Assembly (NCBI GenBank): GCA_002337145.1
Contig: DDFK01000002.1
Location: 1,488,868 to 1,552,867 of the forward strand
Origin: Chitinophagaceae bacterium UBA1930
Lineage (GTDB): Bacteria > Bacteroidota > Bacteroidia > Chitinophagales > Chitinophagaceae
Length of the DNA stretch: 64,000 nt
Direction of reading: 5' to 3'
Positions 1-10,607 of the stretch are shown in pieces; positions within the stretch are counted from its first letter, which is position 1, and each line of letters begins with the position of its first letter. The notes beneath the pieces were generated by a model. That model was not told where the DNA came from and ran no database searches. It worked only from the letters and a program-made list of their open reading frames with translations. The position numbers and the translations under genes are program-made.

Positions 1-1739
1 CCTGTACCAACTGTTAACGGTACTGTTACTAAATCATCGTTTTGTTTGGCAACAGCATAGTTGTAGTTGTTGATAAATGCAGAACCTGCGTTACCATTTC
101 CTTGTGCACTCCTTACCCATGTAAGGGCGCCATCTGGGTTGTTAATAGAAAAGTTAGCTGGCGGGAAAGTTGTACCAGTGAAGTTTTCTGTTAATGGTAT
201 AGTAGATGGAGATGCAACAGTAATTGTTGTTGTTAAATTATCGTTTGAAGTAACTTGGTCTGTACCGCCATTAGGTGCAGAAGTAGTGAACTTGATAGTA
301 TTGGCACCTGTAACCAGGTTTTGTGATGGGAAAGTAACAGTAGTGCTTCTACCAGTTAAAAGGGTAAGACCAGTAACTGTTACTGGTGCAGATGGAACAC
401 CATTTACTGTTACAACAGCAGTTACAGATGTAATGGTAGATGAACCCCTGTTGGTTACAGAAACTTTTGGTACAAATGGACCTGCACATTTTGGAATAGC
501 GTAGCTATTGATAGTACAAGTAGTATTGTTGAATTCACTACCACCTGGGCTTACTACAAAGTCAGGTGTGATATCAAGGGCTGGCGCACTTGGAGGAGGA
601 ATCGCTCCCTGAGTGGTCAAATAACCAGACCTGAAGTTTTCCAATACATATTCCATCCTTGCAACCTGTCCTTTGGTAAACATGGAGTAACATGCATCAG
701 CAGTATAGTCCATATAGTCCTGATACATTTTGCCCGGAGGGTTTGTTGCACCTGCACAGCCAGAAGCTACAGTACCAGTAGGGCAGTTGGTTGTAGCAGT
801 AGCCAATCCTGGAGTGTCATCTGCAGCAGCCAATAAGTTTGTTGGTAAAGTTTGACCAGTAGGTGTTAGCTGGGCAAAGTCTGCACCAACTGCACAACCA
901 GAAAACGTATGGAACAAACCGAAGTTGTGACCAATTTCATGTACTACTGTCCTTGCCAAGTTGTAAGCAGGATCAGAGAAACAACCATTGGAGAAACCTA
1001 TATAGTTGATACAAACACCATCGATACCTGTAGTGCTTGTTGTGGTTTCTGTTTGACCACCAACTCCGATACCTGGTGCAATACCTAAAAGGCCTTGACC
1101 GCTACCGTCTATACCTACGAATACGTTATAATATTGTGTAACATCCCAAGGGTCCAAACCGCCTTGGGCAGCATGTTTAATTGGCTGATAAGTGTTACCA
1201 GTAATCCCTACATTACCAACCCTTCTTTCAACACCACTGGTAAGGTTGCCACTTGGGTCCCTTCTGGCCCTTGTAAAACGGATTACAGAGTGACCTCTTA
1301 AACTCATAAAGGCTGTACCGGCATTGGTACTATCGGGGTTTAAACCTGAATAATCCAAATTTAACCTACTTAAGAAATAATCGATTGCTTCTTCCGTGAT
1401 GATGTTGGGATTGGGAAGTACCACGTGTACCACAACAGGTATGGTAACTATTGGAGGCAATGTGCTGGTTCTTGCAGTTGTGCTGGGAGTTGAATTCCTC
1501 GCAGCAGTTTCCGCATCTTTCATTTTCTTCTCATACTCAGCCTTAAAAGCTGGGTCGGCCTGAAAACGCTTTTCAATTGCTTCCATTGTACCGCAGCGTA
1601 CCAATGGCTTTTGCTGTTTTGCTCCTTCCGTTTGGGCAAAACTTGATATTTTACCAAATAGCAAAACGGTAAGAAAGAGGAGTGTAAATTTTTTCAAAGC
1701 AGTAGAATTTTGATTAAACAATAATTTAACATTGGGCAT
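1..1739 (-). CDS. Secreted M43-type zinc metalloprotease, 3' end outside window
   Basis: The reading frame is open on the minus strand from the ATG at 1739 to the window edge, so about 579 residues are visible and the C-terminus is missing. The N-terminus carries a signal peptide (Lys-Lys, hydrophobic stretch, then SSFAQ near residue 36). The zinc site HEIGHNFGLFH lies at 909-941 (residues 267-277) and fits the HExxHxxGxxH of metzincins. A following YMDY segment fits the Met-turn of the M43 (pappalysin/cytophagalysin) family. After the catalytic domain comes a CARDB-like beta region and then the start of what looks like a jelly-roll module. In Bacteroidota such proteins usually end in a T9SS sorting domain; here that would lie outside the window. 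The role is presumably extracellular protein degradation. The family call is firm, the substrate unknown. Confidence 0.85.
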   Translation of the reverse strand, partial: MPNVKLLFNQNSTALKKFTLLFLTVLLFGKISSFAQTEGAKQQKPLVRCGTMEAIEKRFQADPAFKAEYEKKMKDAETAARNSTPSTTARTSTLPPIVTIPVVVHVVLPNPNIITEEAIDYFLSRLNLDYSGLNPDSTNAGTAFMSLRGHSVIRFTRARRDPSGNLTSGVERRVGNVGITGNTYQPIKHAAQGGLDPWDVTQYYNVFVGIDGSGQGLLGIAPGIGVGGQTETTTSTTGIDGVCINYIGFSNGCFSDPAYNLARTVVHEIGHNFGLFHTFSGCAVGADFAQLTPTGQTLPTNLLAAADDTPGLATATTNCPTGTVASGCAGATNPPGKMYQDYMDYTADACYSMFTKGQVARMEYVLENFRSGYLTTQGAIPPPSAPALDITPDFVVSPGGSEFNNTTCTINSYAIPKCAGPFVPKVSVTNRGSSTITSVTAVVTVNGVPSAPVTVTGLTLLTGRSTTVTFPSQNLVTGANTIKFTTSAPNGGTDQVTSNDNLTTTITVASPSTIPLTENFTGTTFPPANFSINNPDGALTWVRSAQGNGNAGSAFINNYNYAVAKQNDDLVTVPLTVGT

Positions 1740-1908
1740 AAAAGTAAGTTATTTTTTTATTCACGAAATATTTTATCGGGCAGCAGTGAAAAGTTTTTTC
1801 CACATGCCTGTATATTCTTAAAAAAGTGGTCAAGCCATTTTTTTTCGTTCAAATGCCCTTGTATATACTTTTTCCCTTGTAAGATAATGGTAGCAAGGGT
1901 TTGGGGTA
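1740..1908. other. Intergenic spacer between transporter and metalloprotease
   Basis: This AT-rich spacer contains the promoter and leader of the metalloprotease. A six-base inverted repeat, CCCTTG at 1874-1879 and CAAGGG at 1894-1899, lies just after the transporter stop codon, but no T-run follows it in the transcribed direction, so I do not call it an intrinsic terminator. No gene is visible. Confidence 0.4.
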
Positions 1909-3171
1909 TTAATGCGTAACTGTTACTTGCGTATCCCGGTTATGCTTGTATTTAAATATCAGCGGAAAAACGATGCCTAGAACGAGTGCGTAGGCAGCAA
2001 AAACAAACCAGATACTTTGCCAATCCCGCGAAATGATTTCTTTGGTGGTTTCATTGGTTTTGGTATAATAATCAACTATCCAACCGCTTCCTTTTCCGCC
2101 AATAAAAGCCCCAAGTCCATTGGTCATGAACATGAAGAGCCCTTGGGCACTTCCCCTAAAATTTTTTGGTGCCTCATTTTCTACGAACAATGAGCCCGAA
2201 ATATTGAAAAAATCGAAGGCCATGCCATAAACAATCATCGAAAGCAGTAAAAAGGGCAAGCCTGAACCGGGATTTCCGATCCCAAAAAGCCCGAACCGCA
2301 ATACCCACGCAAAAATGCTCATCAGCATTACCTGCTTGATACCGAATTTTTTTAGGAAAAATGGAATTGCCAATATGAAAAGGGTTTCTGATATCTGGGA
2401 TATGGACAGTGTGAGGATTTCATGTTTTACTACAAATGAATCCGGGTAGGTTGATTTAAAGCTTCCAAGAAACGAGCCTCCAAATGCATTTGTAATTTGG
2501 AGTGCAGCACCTAATAACATGGCAAATACAAAAAAAATGGCCATTTTTTTCTGTTTAAACAGTACAATGGCATCCAGGCCAACGGAAGATAAAAATGAAT
2601 TGGATTTGATTGCCTTACTTGGTGGGCAGGCAGGCATGCTAAAAGAATAGAGACCTAAGCAAATAGCAGAAGCGGCACTAAAAATAAGTTGCATATTATT
2701 TGCTTTCCAACCTGTAAGATCTACAATCCACATGGCCAATATGAAGCCAACCGTTCCCCATGAACGGATAGGGGGGAACACTTTTACGACATCGAAGCCT
2801 TTTTGGGTTAGCACATTATAGGAAACAGTATTGGCTAAAGCAATTGTTGGCATATAAAACAGCGAATTGAAAAGCATGATCCAATAAAAGGTACCTGGAT
2901 CTGTTACTTTGGATGCTGCAATAAGTAAGGCAGCACCTATAAGATGGCAAGCCCCTAAAACCTTTTCGGCATTGATCCACCTATCGGCAATAATGCCCAT
3001 GATGGCAGGGCTTATCAATGAAGCAATGCCCAAGGTTGAAAACACACCACCAATTTCGGAACCTTTAAAATGCAATACCCCACCCAAGTACCCACCAATG
3101 GAAATCAGCCAGGCACCCCATACAAAAAACTGCAGGAAACTCAGAATTGTCAAACGGAATTTAATATTCAT
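1909..3171 (-). CDS. MFS transporter, nucleoside:H+ symporter (NupG-like) family
   Basis: This 420-residue protein is almost entirely hydrophobic with about 12 membrane helices, close to the length of NupG-type symporters. The N-terminal FFVWGAW segment, the loop IMGIIADRW after the second helix and the FPPIRSWGTVGFI stretch are typical of the nucleoside/H+ symporter branch of the major facilitator superfamily. It would sit in the inner membrane and import a nucleoside or a related small solute; the substrate cannot be read from sequence. The ATG at 3171 is preferred to the in-frame TTG two codons upstream. It is separated by 169 nt from the metalloprotease downstream and probably forms its own transcript. 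Confidence 0.82.
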   Translation of the reverse strand: MNIKFRLTILSFLQFFVWGAWLISIGGYLGGVLHFKGSEIGGVFSTLGIASLISPAIMGIIADRWINAEKVLGACHLIGAALLIAASKVTDPGTFYWIMLFNSLFYMPTIALANTVSYNVLTQKGFDVVKVFPPIRSWGTVGFILAMWIVDLTGWKANNMQLIFSAASAICLGLYSFSMPACPPSKAIKSNSFLSSVGLDAIVLFKQKKMAIFFVFAMLLGAALQITNAFGGSFLGSFKSTYPDSFVVKHEILTLSISQISETLFILAIPFFLKKFGIKQVMLMSIFAWVLRFGLFGIGNPGSGLPFLLLSMIVYGMAFDFFNISGSLFVENEAPKNFRGSAQGLFMFMTNGLGAFIGGKGSGWIVDYYTKTNETTKEIISRDWQSIWFVFAAYALVLGIVFPLIFKYKHNRDTQVTVTH

Positions 3172-3356
3172 GTGCAAGCGTTTTGGTTGAAACGAAGGTG
3201 GAAGATAGGGAAATAGTTAATTGGGCAATCAGTAAGGCAAAATAGTTTTTAAAGGCAATGATGAATTGCTACCAGCCCGATATGGGTTTCTCGAAACATA
3301 CAACTTGAATGCAGCATTTGTTTTTTTGTATAGAACAAATATTAATATTATGCTAT

Positions 3357-3387
3357 TTTGAAAGTTGTTACAGGATACTTAGTTTTG
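3357..3387 (+). promoter_or_regulatory. Bacteroidota-type promoter of the 2172-residue T9SS protein
   Basis: TTTG at 3357-3360 and TAGTTTTG at 3380-3387 are separated by 19 nt. They match the -33 TTTG and -7 TAnnTTTG elements known for the primary sigma factor of Bacteroidota. The start codon at 3411 follows 23 nt later. This is the best-formed promoter I found in the window. Confidence 0.6.
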
Positions 3388-3410
3388 ATCATATAACTTC
3401 TAATAGTTAA

Positions 3411-6400
3411 ATGAAACTGTACCCTAAGCTAACTGCATTAATCCTTTTTGTTTTCATTTGTACTTTCCTGCATGCACAAACCTATCAATGGGCCAAAAAC
3501 ATTGGTGGCACTGGTGATGACCAGGGTAACAGTATCTATACAGACAATAACGGTTTTGTTTATATAGTGGGCAGTTTTCAGGGCACCAATATAGATTTTG
3601 ATCCATCGCCTACAGCCGTTACCAATTTGACAAGTAGTGGAAGTAAAGATGCATTTGTTGCAAAATATACTATTACCGGAACATTTGTATGGGCATTTAA
3701 AATTGGCGGCACCGGTATCGATGTGGCACAGGCGGTTACTGTAGATGCAACGGGGAATGTAATTGTAACCGGTTTTTTTAGGGGTAACAATATTGATTTT
3801 GATCCCGGCCCCGGAACTGCATTACTGACAAGTAATGGCGACAATGGTAGTGACCCTGGTTATGGCGGCGATGTTTTCATTGCCAAATATTCCAGTTCAG
3901 GCCAATATCTCTGGGCATTTAATATTGGGGGGACGCAGATAGGGGATGCAGGTATCACTATTGCAAATGATGCAGCCGGGAATGTATATGCAGGAGGCTA
4001 TTTTGCAAGCACAGCCGATTTCGATCCGTCACCCACTTCTACTAAAATATTAGATGGTGCAAACGGTACCGCTTACCTGGCAAAGTACAATGCAAGTGGG
4101 CAATATCAATGGGCTTTCAATTATGGACTGGGCAATAGCAATAATTCACCATTTGGTATAAAGGTGGATGCAGCAGGAAATGTGTACAGTACAGGTTATT
4201 TTTCAGGAACAAATATTGATTTCAATCCATCGCCAACAGTAACAAATGCTTTGAGTTCGAACGGTAATTTTGAAATCTTTGTTTCCAAGTACAATACCAA
4301 TGGCGAATATCAATGGGCCTTCTCAATAGGAGGGCCCAACTCGGATGTTGGAAGGGATGTTGAAATAGATCCTGCAGGTAATGTATATGTAGTAGGCGAT
4401 TTCAATGGCACCAATATAGATTTTGATCCATCACCTACTGGCACCGCATATTTGAGTAGCAGTGGCTACGATGTTTTTTTAGCCAAGTACAATAACAATG
4501 GACAGTTTCAATGGGCAAAGAAATATGGCGGTACAGGAAATGATATTTCGTGGAGCCTTACCTATGTTAATAACGCTATCTACATAACAGGAAGTTTTCA
4601 GAATACCATTAATTTTAGCCCAACCGGTGTTGACAACCTGACAAGTAACGGTGCCAACGATTTCTATTTGACAAAATTTGACCTGAGCGGAAACTATATC
4701 TGCTCTTTTGCAGTGGGTGGCAGTGGCAATGATGACGGATATAAAATAGATTCTGATAACAGCGGGAACCTTTTTATAACAGGGCTTTTGTCTTCTACAA
4801 ATACCGATTTCAATCCATCGCCAACCTTAACAAACAATCTTTCAACCAATGGGGGAGGCGATATTTTCTTTGCAAGTTACACATGGCCCGACAATGGTTT
4901 GCCAACTGGTACATTAACAGGTGGGGCCATTTGCGGGGGAAGCCAGGGACAATTGACCTATACAGCAACAACCGGTACAGGCCCGTTTACCATACAGTAT
5001 TCAGATGGTACCACAACCTATACACAAGCCAATGTACAAAGTGGGGTAGCTTTCAATTTGTCACCTAACCCTACCGTAACCACCACTTATACGCTGGTAT
5101 CGGTAAGGGGCTCCGAAAGATGTGCAGCAGTAAACTATCCAACTGGCATAACTGCAATGATAACCAACTGTACAAGCGTGGTACAGGCCAGCTTCACTTC
5201 GCCTGATACAATTTGTGTAAACAAGCCTGTAACTATCGTCAATACTTCTTCCGGAACAACTACACAATATTGGTCATTTTGTGCATCGGACCTTTCAACT
5301 GTTTCGCCCGCTGCAACATCATTTGGCAACTTAGGTAGCATGCTGGATATCCCTGCTGCAATAGACTATGCACTCTATAATGGCAATTATTATGGCTTTA
5401 TTACCAATAATGGAACAACACCCGGTTTGATCAGGCTTGATTATGGCAATAGCTTATTGAACACACCCACAGCTGTTAACTTAGGCAATTTTGGTGGCAA
5501 CTTTCCCAGAAGCATGCAAGGGTTACAGTTGGTGAATACCAACGGAAGATGGTATTTAATAATGGTAGGTGGCGATATGAATATATCTGTACAGTCTAGG
5601 GTATTGGTATTCGATTTTGGAGTAACGCTTACCAATCCATCGCCTACGTTAAATAGTTGGATTGGCATCGGTGGAATGGATTATCCAACAGGGCTACATG
5701 TTTTTCAATGGGGGAGTAACTGGTATGGGATTGTTACCAATGCATGGAGCAGTATGCTTACAAGGCTGAGCTTTGGCACCAATTTTTCATCTGTTACTGC
5801 CACTAATCTGGGAAATATTGGAGCGGCCAATATACCTACCGGACTGTTCCCAATAAAAGATGGCAACAACTATTGCATATTTGTTTGCAACCTAGGCAAC
5901 AGTACCTTAACAAGGCTCGACTTTGGTAGTTCTCCTTTAAACACACCAACAGGAGTGAACCTTGGCAATATGGGTGGTATATTGAATGGCCCTCGTGACC
6001 TGCATATTTTTAAGGACTGTAATAAAATAACCGGCTTCCTTTTAAATGCTTCTACCAATTCCTTGGTCAGGTTAAATTTCCCTACCTTAACATCCACACC
6101 GTTAGCAGCTTCTTTGGGTGATCCAGGTGGTTTCAGTAACCCTCTTTCGTTTTCTCGGATTTTTAGGGATGGGCCGGATATCTATAGCTTTTGGGTGAAT
6201 GCGAACAATTCGTTTGGGCGGCTAAAATTTGCGGGCTGCAATATACCAACGCCAGCAAGCTCCACTTTAGTTAACCCACCAACAATTACTTATCCTACAC
6301 CTGGCACATATACAATAAAGCTTTCTGTAGATGAAGGCATGGAAACAGAAAGCAGTTTTTGTAAACCGATTGTTGTGTTACCTGCTCCAGTGCATTCGGC

Positions 6401-9400
6401 AACGCAAAATATTTCTATTTGTGCAGGAGACAGTGTAACACTCAATTCAAATTTCAGCAATGCTACCTATATATGGAACACAGGTGCCACAACCAGTTCC
6501 ATCAAAGCAAAAACATCCGGAACATACTGGGTTGAATCAACAACAACTGGTGGGTGTTCTGTTAGGGATTCAGTGGTGATAACATCGAAGCCTGCACCAT
6601 CTGTATATGCAGGAGCAGATGTATCCATTTGTGGAAATGATTCTGCTTTCTTAAATGCCACAGGAACTGGAAGTTTTAGTTGGGCACCAACTGCTGGTTT
6701 AAGCAACCCACTAATAAGTAACCCAAAAGCATCACCTACAATTACGACTGATTATATTGTTACTTTGACTAGTGCCAATGGTTGCTCTGCAAAAGATACC
6801 ATACGTGTAAATGCTTTAGGTGCTGGCTCAAAAGCTGATTTTACCTATTCACGAAATAGCTGTAACCCAAAAAATATTCAGTATTTCAGTGTGTCTAATG
6901 CAGCAAATTATTCCTGGGATTTTGGTAACGGTACAACCAATACTATATCCTCAAATCCTATTGTAACTTATGCTAATTATGGAACGTATACTGTAAAACT
7001 GAAAGTTCAAGCAAGTAATGGATGCACAGATAGCATAACAAAAAATATTTCTATTGAACTTTTGCAAGATGACAACTTAATAGCAACAAACGATCTTTCT
7101 ATATGCATCGGCAATAGTGTTTCCTTAAATATTTCTGATACTGGGCTCAATCATTGCTGGTCGCCTGTTACTGGTATTTCTAATCCAAATTCGGCAACAC
7201 CAACCATAACACCAACTGCCACCACCACTTATTATTTTACATCACAAACTTTGGGCAATAACCTTATTGTAAATGGAGATTTTTCTGCGGGTAACACCGG
7301 GTTTGTCTCAAGTTATACTTATTCAACATCAGGTCTCCCTGCAGGTGTTTATTATGTTGGCACAAGCCCTTATCCATGGCATCCCACTATGCCACCATGT
7401 ACTGACCACACATCTGGAAATGGAAATATGTTATTAGTAAATGGGGCAGAACAAACAAATGTTCCAGTATGGTCACAAACAATTACTGTAACACCTAATA
7501 CTAATTATGCGTTTTCAAGTTGGGTAGAAACAATTACAACCGTAAATCCAGCATTATTACAATTTTCAATCAATGGAATTAGAATTGGAAATATTTTTCA
7601 AGCCAATAATTCTTTTTGCATATGGGATCAATTTTATGCCCAATGGAATTCTGGCAACAATACCAGTGCTGTCATTTCTATAGTAAATATGAACTCGGAT
7701 TTTAGCGGCAATGATTTTGCTTTGGATGATATATCTTTTAGCCCAGTAATTATGAAACAGGATTCAATAAAGGTGACTGTTACGCCAAAACCGATTATTA
7801 CAAGTAGTGCACTTGCTAACGGTATTTGCCAATCAGACTCATCACAATTGAATGCTTCCGGGGCTACTTATTTTTCGTGGACGCCTGCAACTGGATTGTC
7901 AGATCCTACTATTGCAAATCCTAAAGCATCACCCAGTATCACCACAACTTATACTGTTTCCGGTTATGATATAACTGGGTGCAATGGCACCAATACTGTT
8001 ACAGTTACTATAAAGCCTAAACCCGTTATTACCAAAAGCGGTGACGCCAATATTTGTAAGGACAGTATTCTACAGTTATCCGCTACAGCACCCAATGCTT
8101 TATCTTATAGTTGGACTCCGCTTACAGGTTTAAGCAATGCTGCTATTGATAACCCAACAGCTTCACCTGCGGCAACAACCAACTATATCGTATTGGTTAC
8201 CGGAACAAATGGATGTACCAATACAGATTCTGTTAAAGTGATGGTCAGGAATAGGCCGTCAGTATCTGTTCGACAAGATACTTCGGTATGTAATGGTAGC
8301 CCGGTTACGTTAACAACAAACAATATTGGGGCATCCATTTTTAATTGGTTGCCTGCAAACGGTTTGTCCGATGCATCCAATGCCAATCCTGTTGCCACGC
8401 CCACTGCCACAACAAGGTATCTTTTTACTGCAACCAATTCAGTAGGTTGTAACGATACAGCATCAATGCTGCTTACCATAAAACCCAAACCTCTAATTAT
8501 AAAAAGTGCAGACGCAAATATCTGCAAGGACAGTACTGTACAGATCTCAGCATTGGCCAGTAATATTCTTACTTACACCTGGGTGCCAGTTACAGGTTTA
8601 AGCAATGCTTCTGTTTATAACCCCTTGGCTAACCCAATTACAACTACAAATTATATTGTTACGGCAGATGGTGCAAATGGGTGTTCGTCAAAAGATTCCG
8701 TATTGGTTACTGTATTCACAAAACCTACGGTTCATACAAGGCTGGATACAAGTGTTTGTAATAAAACTCCTATAACATTAACAACAAATAGCAGTAATGC
8801 AAACACCATAACATGGTCTCCGGCAACTGGGTTATCAAATGCTTCAATACCTAATCCTATTGCTACACCTGGTATATCAACGCAATATATTGTTACAGCG
8901 GTTAATGGCGTTTGTTCTGCAAAAGATACCATTAACCTCGGCATACTCCCATTGCCCAATATTGTAAAAAGTATCGATACTACTATTTGCAGAACAGGTA
9001 CTGCCAATTTATTGGCTTCGGGAGGCACCAGTTATTCCTGGTTGCCTATAAATAATTTAAGTAACCCATCAAGCCCTACACCCACTGCCACCCCGGGCAA
9101 TACCACAAAATATTTTGTTACGGTTACGGGAGCTAATACCTGTACAGCAATGGATTCAATATTGGTTACAGTGAACCCTAAACCTGTATTTGGTTTACAG
9201 CCCGCAGTAGCTGCTATTTGTAAAGGAGATTCCATTTTGCTCACCGCATCTGGTGGTGATACATATGGATGGGTGCCACCTCTTAATATGTCTGCTCCCA
9301 ATGCAGGTACAACAAAAGTTTATCCATCTGTAACAACTTTATACAAAGTGGGTATTACCAGCGTATCCTGTAAAATAACAGATACGTTGTCTTCGCTTAT

Positions 9401-9929
9401 CAGCCTAAATAATTCATTGGCAACCTTTGTTGCAAAAACAAATGATATTGATTGTTCACACGGGCAAGCAACCTTGCATGCAACGGGCGGAGCAAAATAT
9501 GAATGGACTGCAGTACCTGGAATAACAGATCTTGGCTCAGCCAATCCTGTTGTTACGCCTTTGCAAACCACTACCTATTATGTAAAAATTACTGACAGTA
9601 AAGGATGTACAGGTTACGATTCAGTTAAGGTGAATGTTGATTTTACTACGGGCATAAGCCAGTACCAGATACCTTCTGCATTTACACCCAATGGTGACGG
9701 AAAAAATGATTGTTTTGGACTGAAATATTGGGGTGCAGTTACCCAATTGGATTTTGCAGTTTATTCACGTTGGGGGCAAGTCATTTTCCACACCAAAAAC
9801 CCTAACGATTGTTGGGATGGTAAACTGAATGGGCAAACACAGGATTCGGGAACGTACATATATCAAATAAAAGCGAAAACAGCATGTGGTGATGTATATA
9901 GAAAAGGTACGGTTGTGTTAATCAGATAA
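3411..9929 (+). CDS. Multidomain T9SS type B cargo: SBBP repeats, Ig-like and PKD modules, CTD
   Basis: This 2172-residue secreted protein starts with a signal peptide ending in FLHAQ. Residues about 24-494 hold repeated SBBP-type beta-propeller units (recurring GNVYVVGDF and NIDFDPSPT motifs). Residues about 624-944 form a second propeller-like block of recurring LGN.G and LDFG motifs. A PKD module lies near 1144-1214, a jelly-roll-like segment at about 1284-1450, and a string of Ig-like domains (W.P..GLS....NP.A.P..TT.Y) at about 1460-2077. The last 89 residues (FTPNGDGKND, then WDGK, then a C-terminal VVLIR) are the gliding-motility-type T9SS type B sorting domain. It is therefore expected to cross the outer membrane by T9SS and remain at the surface or be released. 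No PorP/SprF gene is adjacent. The ligand is unknown; adhesion is an inference from architecture. Confidence 0.88.
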   Translation: MKLYPKLTALILFVFICTFLHAQTYQWAKNIGGTGDDQGNSIYTDNNGFVYIVGSFQGTNIDFDPSPTAVTNLTSSGSKDAFVAKYTITGTFVWAFKIGGTGIDVAQAVTVDATGNVIVTGFFRGNNIDFDPGPGTALLTSNGDNGSDPGYGGDVFIAKYSSSGQYLWAFNIGGTQIGDAGITIANDAAGNVYAGGYFASTADFDPSPTSTKILDGANGTAYLAKYNASGQYQWAFNYGLGNSNNSPFGIKVDAAGNVYSTGYFSGTNIDFNPSPTVTNALSSNGNFEIFVSKYNTNGEYQWAFSIGGPNSDVGRDVEIDPAGNVYVVGDFNGTNIDFDPSPTGTAYLSSSGYDVFLAKYNNNGQFQWAKKYGGTGNDISWSLTYVNNAIYITGSFQNTINFSPTGVDNLTSNGANDFYLTKFDLSGNYICSFAVGGSGNDDGYKIDSDNSGNLFITGLLSSTNTDFNPSPTLTNNLSTNGGGDIFFASYTWPDNGLPTGTLTGGAICGGSQGQLTYTATTGTGPFTIQYSDGTTTYTQANVQSGVAFNLSPNPTVTTTYTLVSVRGSERCAAVNYPTGITAMITNCTSVVQASFTSPDTICVNKPVTIVNTSSGTTTQYWSFCASDLSTVSPAATSFGNLGSMLDIPAAIDYALYNGNYYGFITNNGTTPGLIRLDYGNSLLNTPTAVNLGNFGGNFPRSMQGLQLVNTNGRWYLIMVGGDMNISVQSRVLVFDFGVTLTNPSPTLNSWIGIGGMDYPTGLHVFQWGSNWYGIVTNAWSSMLTRLSFGTNFSSVTATNLGNIGAANIPTGLFPIKDGNNYCIFVCNLGNSTLTRLDFGSSPLNTPTGVNLGNMGGILNGPRDLHIFKDCNKITGFLLNASTNSLVRLNFPTLTSTPLAASLGDPGGFSNPLSFSRIFRDGPDIYSFWVNANNSFGRLKFAGCNIPTPASSTLVNPPTITYPTPGTYTIKLSVDEGMETESSFCKPIVVLPAPVHSATQNISICAGDSVTLNSNFSNATYIWNTGATTSSIKAKTSGTYWVESTTTGGCSVRDSVVITSKPAPSVYAGADVSICGNDSAFLNATGTGSFSWAPTAGLSNPLISNPKASPTITTDYIVTLTSANGCSAKDTIRVNALGAGSKADFTYSRNSCNPKNIQYFSVSNAANYSWDFGNGTTNTISSNPIVTYANYGTYTVKLKVQASNGCTDSITKNISIELLQDDNLIATNDLSICIGNSVSLNISDTGLNHCWSPVTGISNPNSATPTITPTATTTYYFTSQTLGNNLIVNGDFSAGNTGFVSSYTYSTSGLPAGVYYVGTSPYPWHPTMPPCTDHTSGNGNMLLVNGAEQTNVPVWSQTITVTPNTNYAFSSWVETITTVNPALLQFSINGIRIGNIFQANNSFCIWDQFYAQWNSGNNTSAVISIVNMNSDFSGNDFALDDISFSPVIMKQDSIKVTVTPKPIITSSALANGICQSDSSQLNASGATYFSWTPATGLSDPTIANPKASPSITTTYTVSGYDITGCNGTNTVTVTIKPKPVITKSGDANICKDSILQLSATAPNALSYSWTPLTGLSNAAIDNPTASPAATTNYIVLVTGTNGCTNTDSVKVMVRNRPSVSVRQDTSVCNGSPVTLTTNNIGASIFNWLPANGLSDASNANPVATPTATTRYLFTATNSVGCNDTASMLLTIKPKPLIIKSADANICKDSTVQISALASNILTYTWVPVTGLSNASVYNPLANPITTTNYIVTADGANGCSSKDSVLVTVFTKPTVHTRLDTSVCNKTPITLTTNSSNANTITWSPATGLSNASIPNPIATPGISTQYIVTAVNGVCSAKDTINLGILPLPNIVKSIDTTICRTGTANLLASGGTSYSWLPINNLSNPSSPTPTATPGNTTKYFVTVTGANTCTAMDSILVTVNPKPVFGLQPAVAAICKGDSILLTASGGDTYGWVPPLNMSAPNAGTTKVYPSVTTLYKVGITSVSCKITDTLSSLISLNNSLATFVAKTNDIDCSHGQATLHATGGAKYEWTAVPGITDLGSANPVVTPLQTTTYYVKITDSKGCTGYDSVKVNVDFTTGISQYQIPSAFTPNGDGKNDCFGLKYWGAVTQLDFAVYSRWGQVIFHTKNPNDCWDGKLNGQTQDSGTYIYQIKAKTACGDVYRKGTVVLIR
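8020..8945 (+). repeat. Tandem duplication of a two-domain Ig-like unit
   Basis: Inside the 2172-residue protein a two-domain unit occurs twice in a row. The first domain carries DANICKDS and the second carries DTSVCNGSPVTLTTN in copy one and DTSVCNKTPITLTTN in copy two. The copies begin near 8020 and 8490, so the period is about 470 bp, or two Ig-like domains. The flanking Ig-like domains are more divergent, which points to a recent duplication of the pair. Confidence 0.65.
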
Positions 9930-9940
9930 AAAATTATCAT

Positions 9941-10591
9941 CTATACCAGCTCGGTAAACCAATACTGCCCATGCTTTACCTTGCCCTGTACAGTTACATC
10001 AAGCCTTTGCTTAAAAATAGGGGCATTCAATACCAATGTATGGAATTCGCCATTTTCGCCACATACATCAACGTTCAGATTTTCCAGTTCATGTATAACA
10101 GTAGGGGAGAGCACTTTCCCCAAGAAAGATTGCCCCATGGTTTCGTTGCAGCTAACAATCATGGTTTCTATCCCATCATTCAGCATTTGGGTTACCAAGT
10201 CCTTACGGTCCTGTTGCCATAAGGGAAGCACGGCCTGCAAGCCAACTGTTGAGCATACTTTCTCTTCCCAGTCACGATGCGATTGCAAGTCTATGTCGCC
10301 AAAAACGGCGTGGCTCAATGCATATTGTTCCTTCAGTTTACCCAATGCAGCAATGAAGTTTTTTTCGTAGTCATTCCAGCTACTGCTGATTAAATAGATA
10401 GGCAGCCCTGCATACTGTGCCTGCTTTTCCAATATTTGTTGCGGTATGCCATGGCTGCGTGAAATCTTGCCTTCCTCATTCAATACATTCAGTAGTACTT
10501 GGGGGGCATAGCCTTGTTTAATGGCCTGCATCAGTGCAAAGCAACTGTCTTTGCCACCACTCCAGCTACATAGAATATTATCTGCAGGCAT
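9941..10591 (-). CDS. Dph6-like ATP pyrophosphatase (diphthine-ammonia ligase family)
   Basis: This 216-residue protein opens with WSGGKDS at residues 9-15, the PP-loop of N-type ATP pyrophosphatases. The later segments FGDIDLQSHRDWEEK, CNETMGQSFLG and DVCGENGEFHT match the bacterial homologues of Dph6, which amidates diphthine in archaea and eukaryotes. Bacteria have no diphthamide, so the bacterial substrate is unknown. The gene ends 11 nt from the convergent T9SS gene and lies 16 nt downstream of rnhA, so it probably shares the rnhA transcript. Confidence 0.82.
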   Translation of the reverse strand: MPADNILCSWSGGKDSCFALMQAIKQGYAPQVLLNVLNEEGKISRSHGIPQQILEKQAQYAGLPIYLISSSWNDYEKNFIAALGKLKEQYALSHAVFGDIDLQSHRDWEEKVCSTVGLQAVLPLWQQDRKDLVTQMLNDGIETMIVSCNETMGQSFLGKVLSPTVIHELENLNVDVCGENGEFHTLVLNAPIFKQRLDVTVQGKVKHGQYWFTELV

Positions 10592-10607
10592 ATATTAATG
10601 GGTTGTT

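Noticed and set aside
1874..1899. Terminator after the MFS transporter
   Set aside because: The six-base stem is followed by A residues, not T residues, on the transcribed strand.
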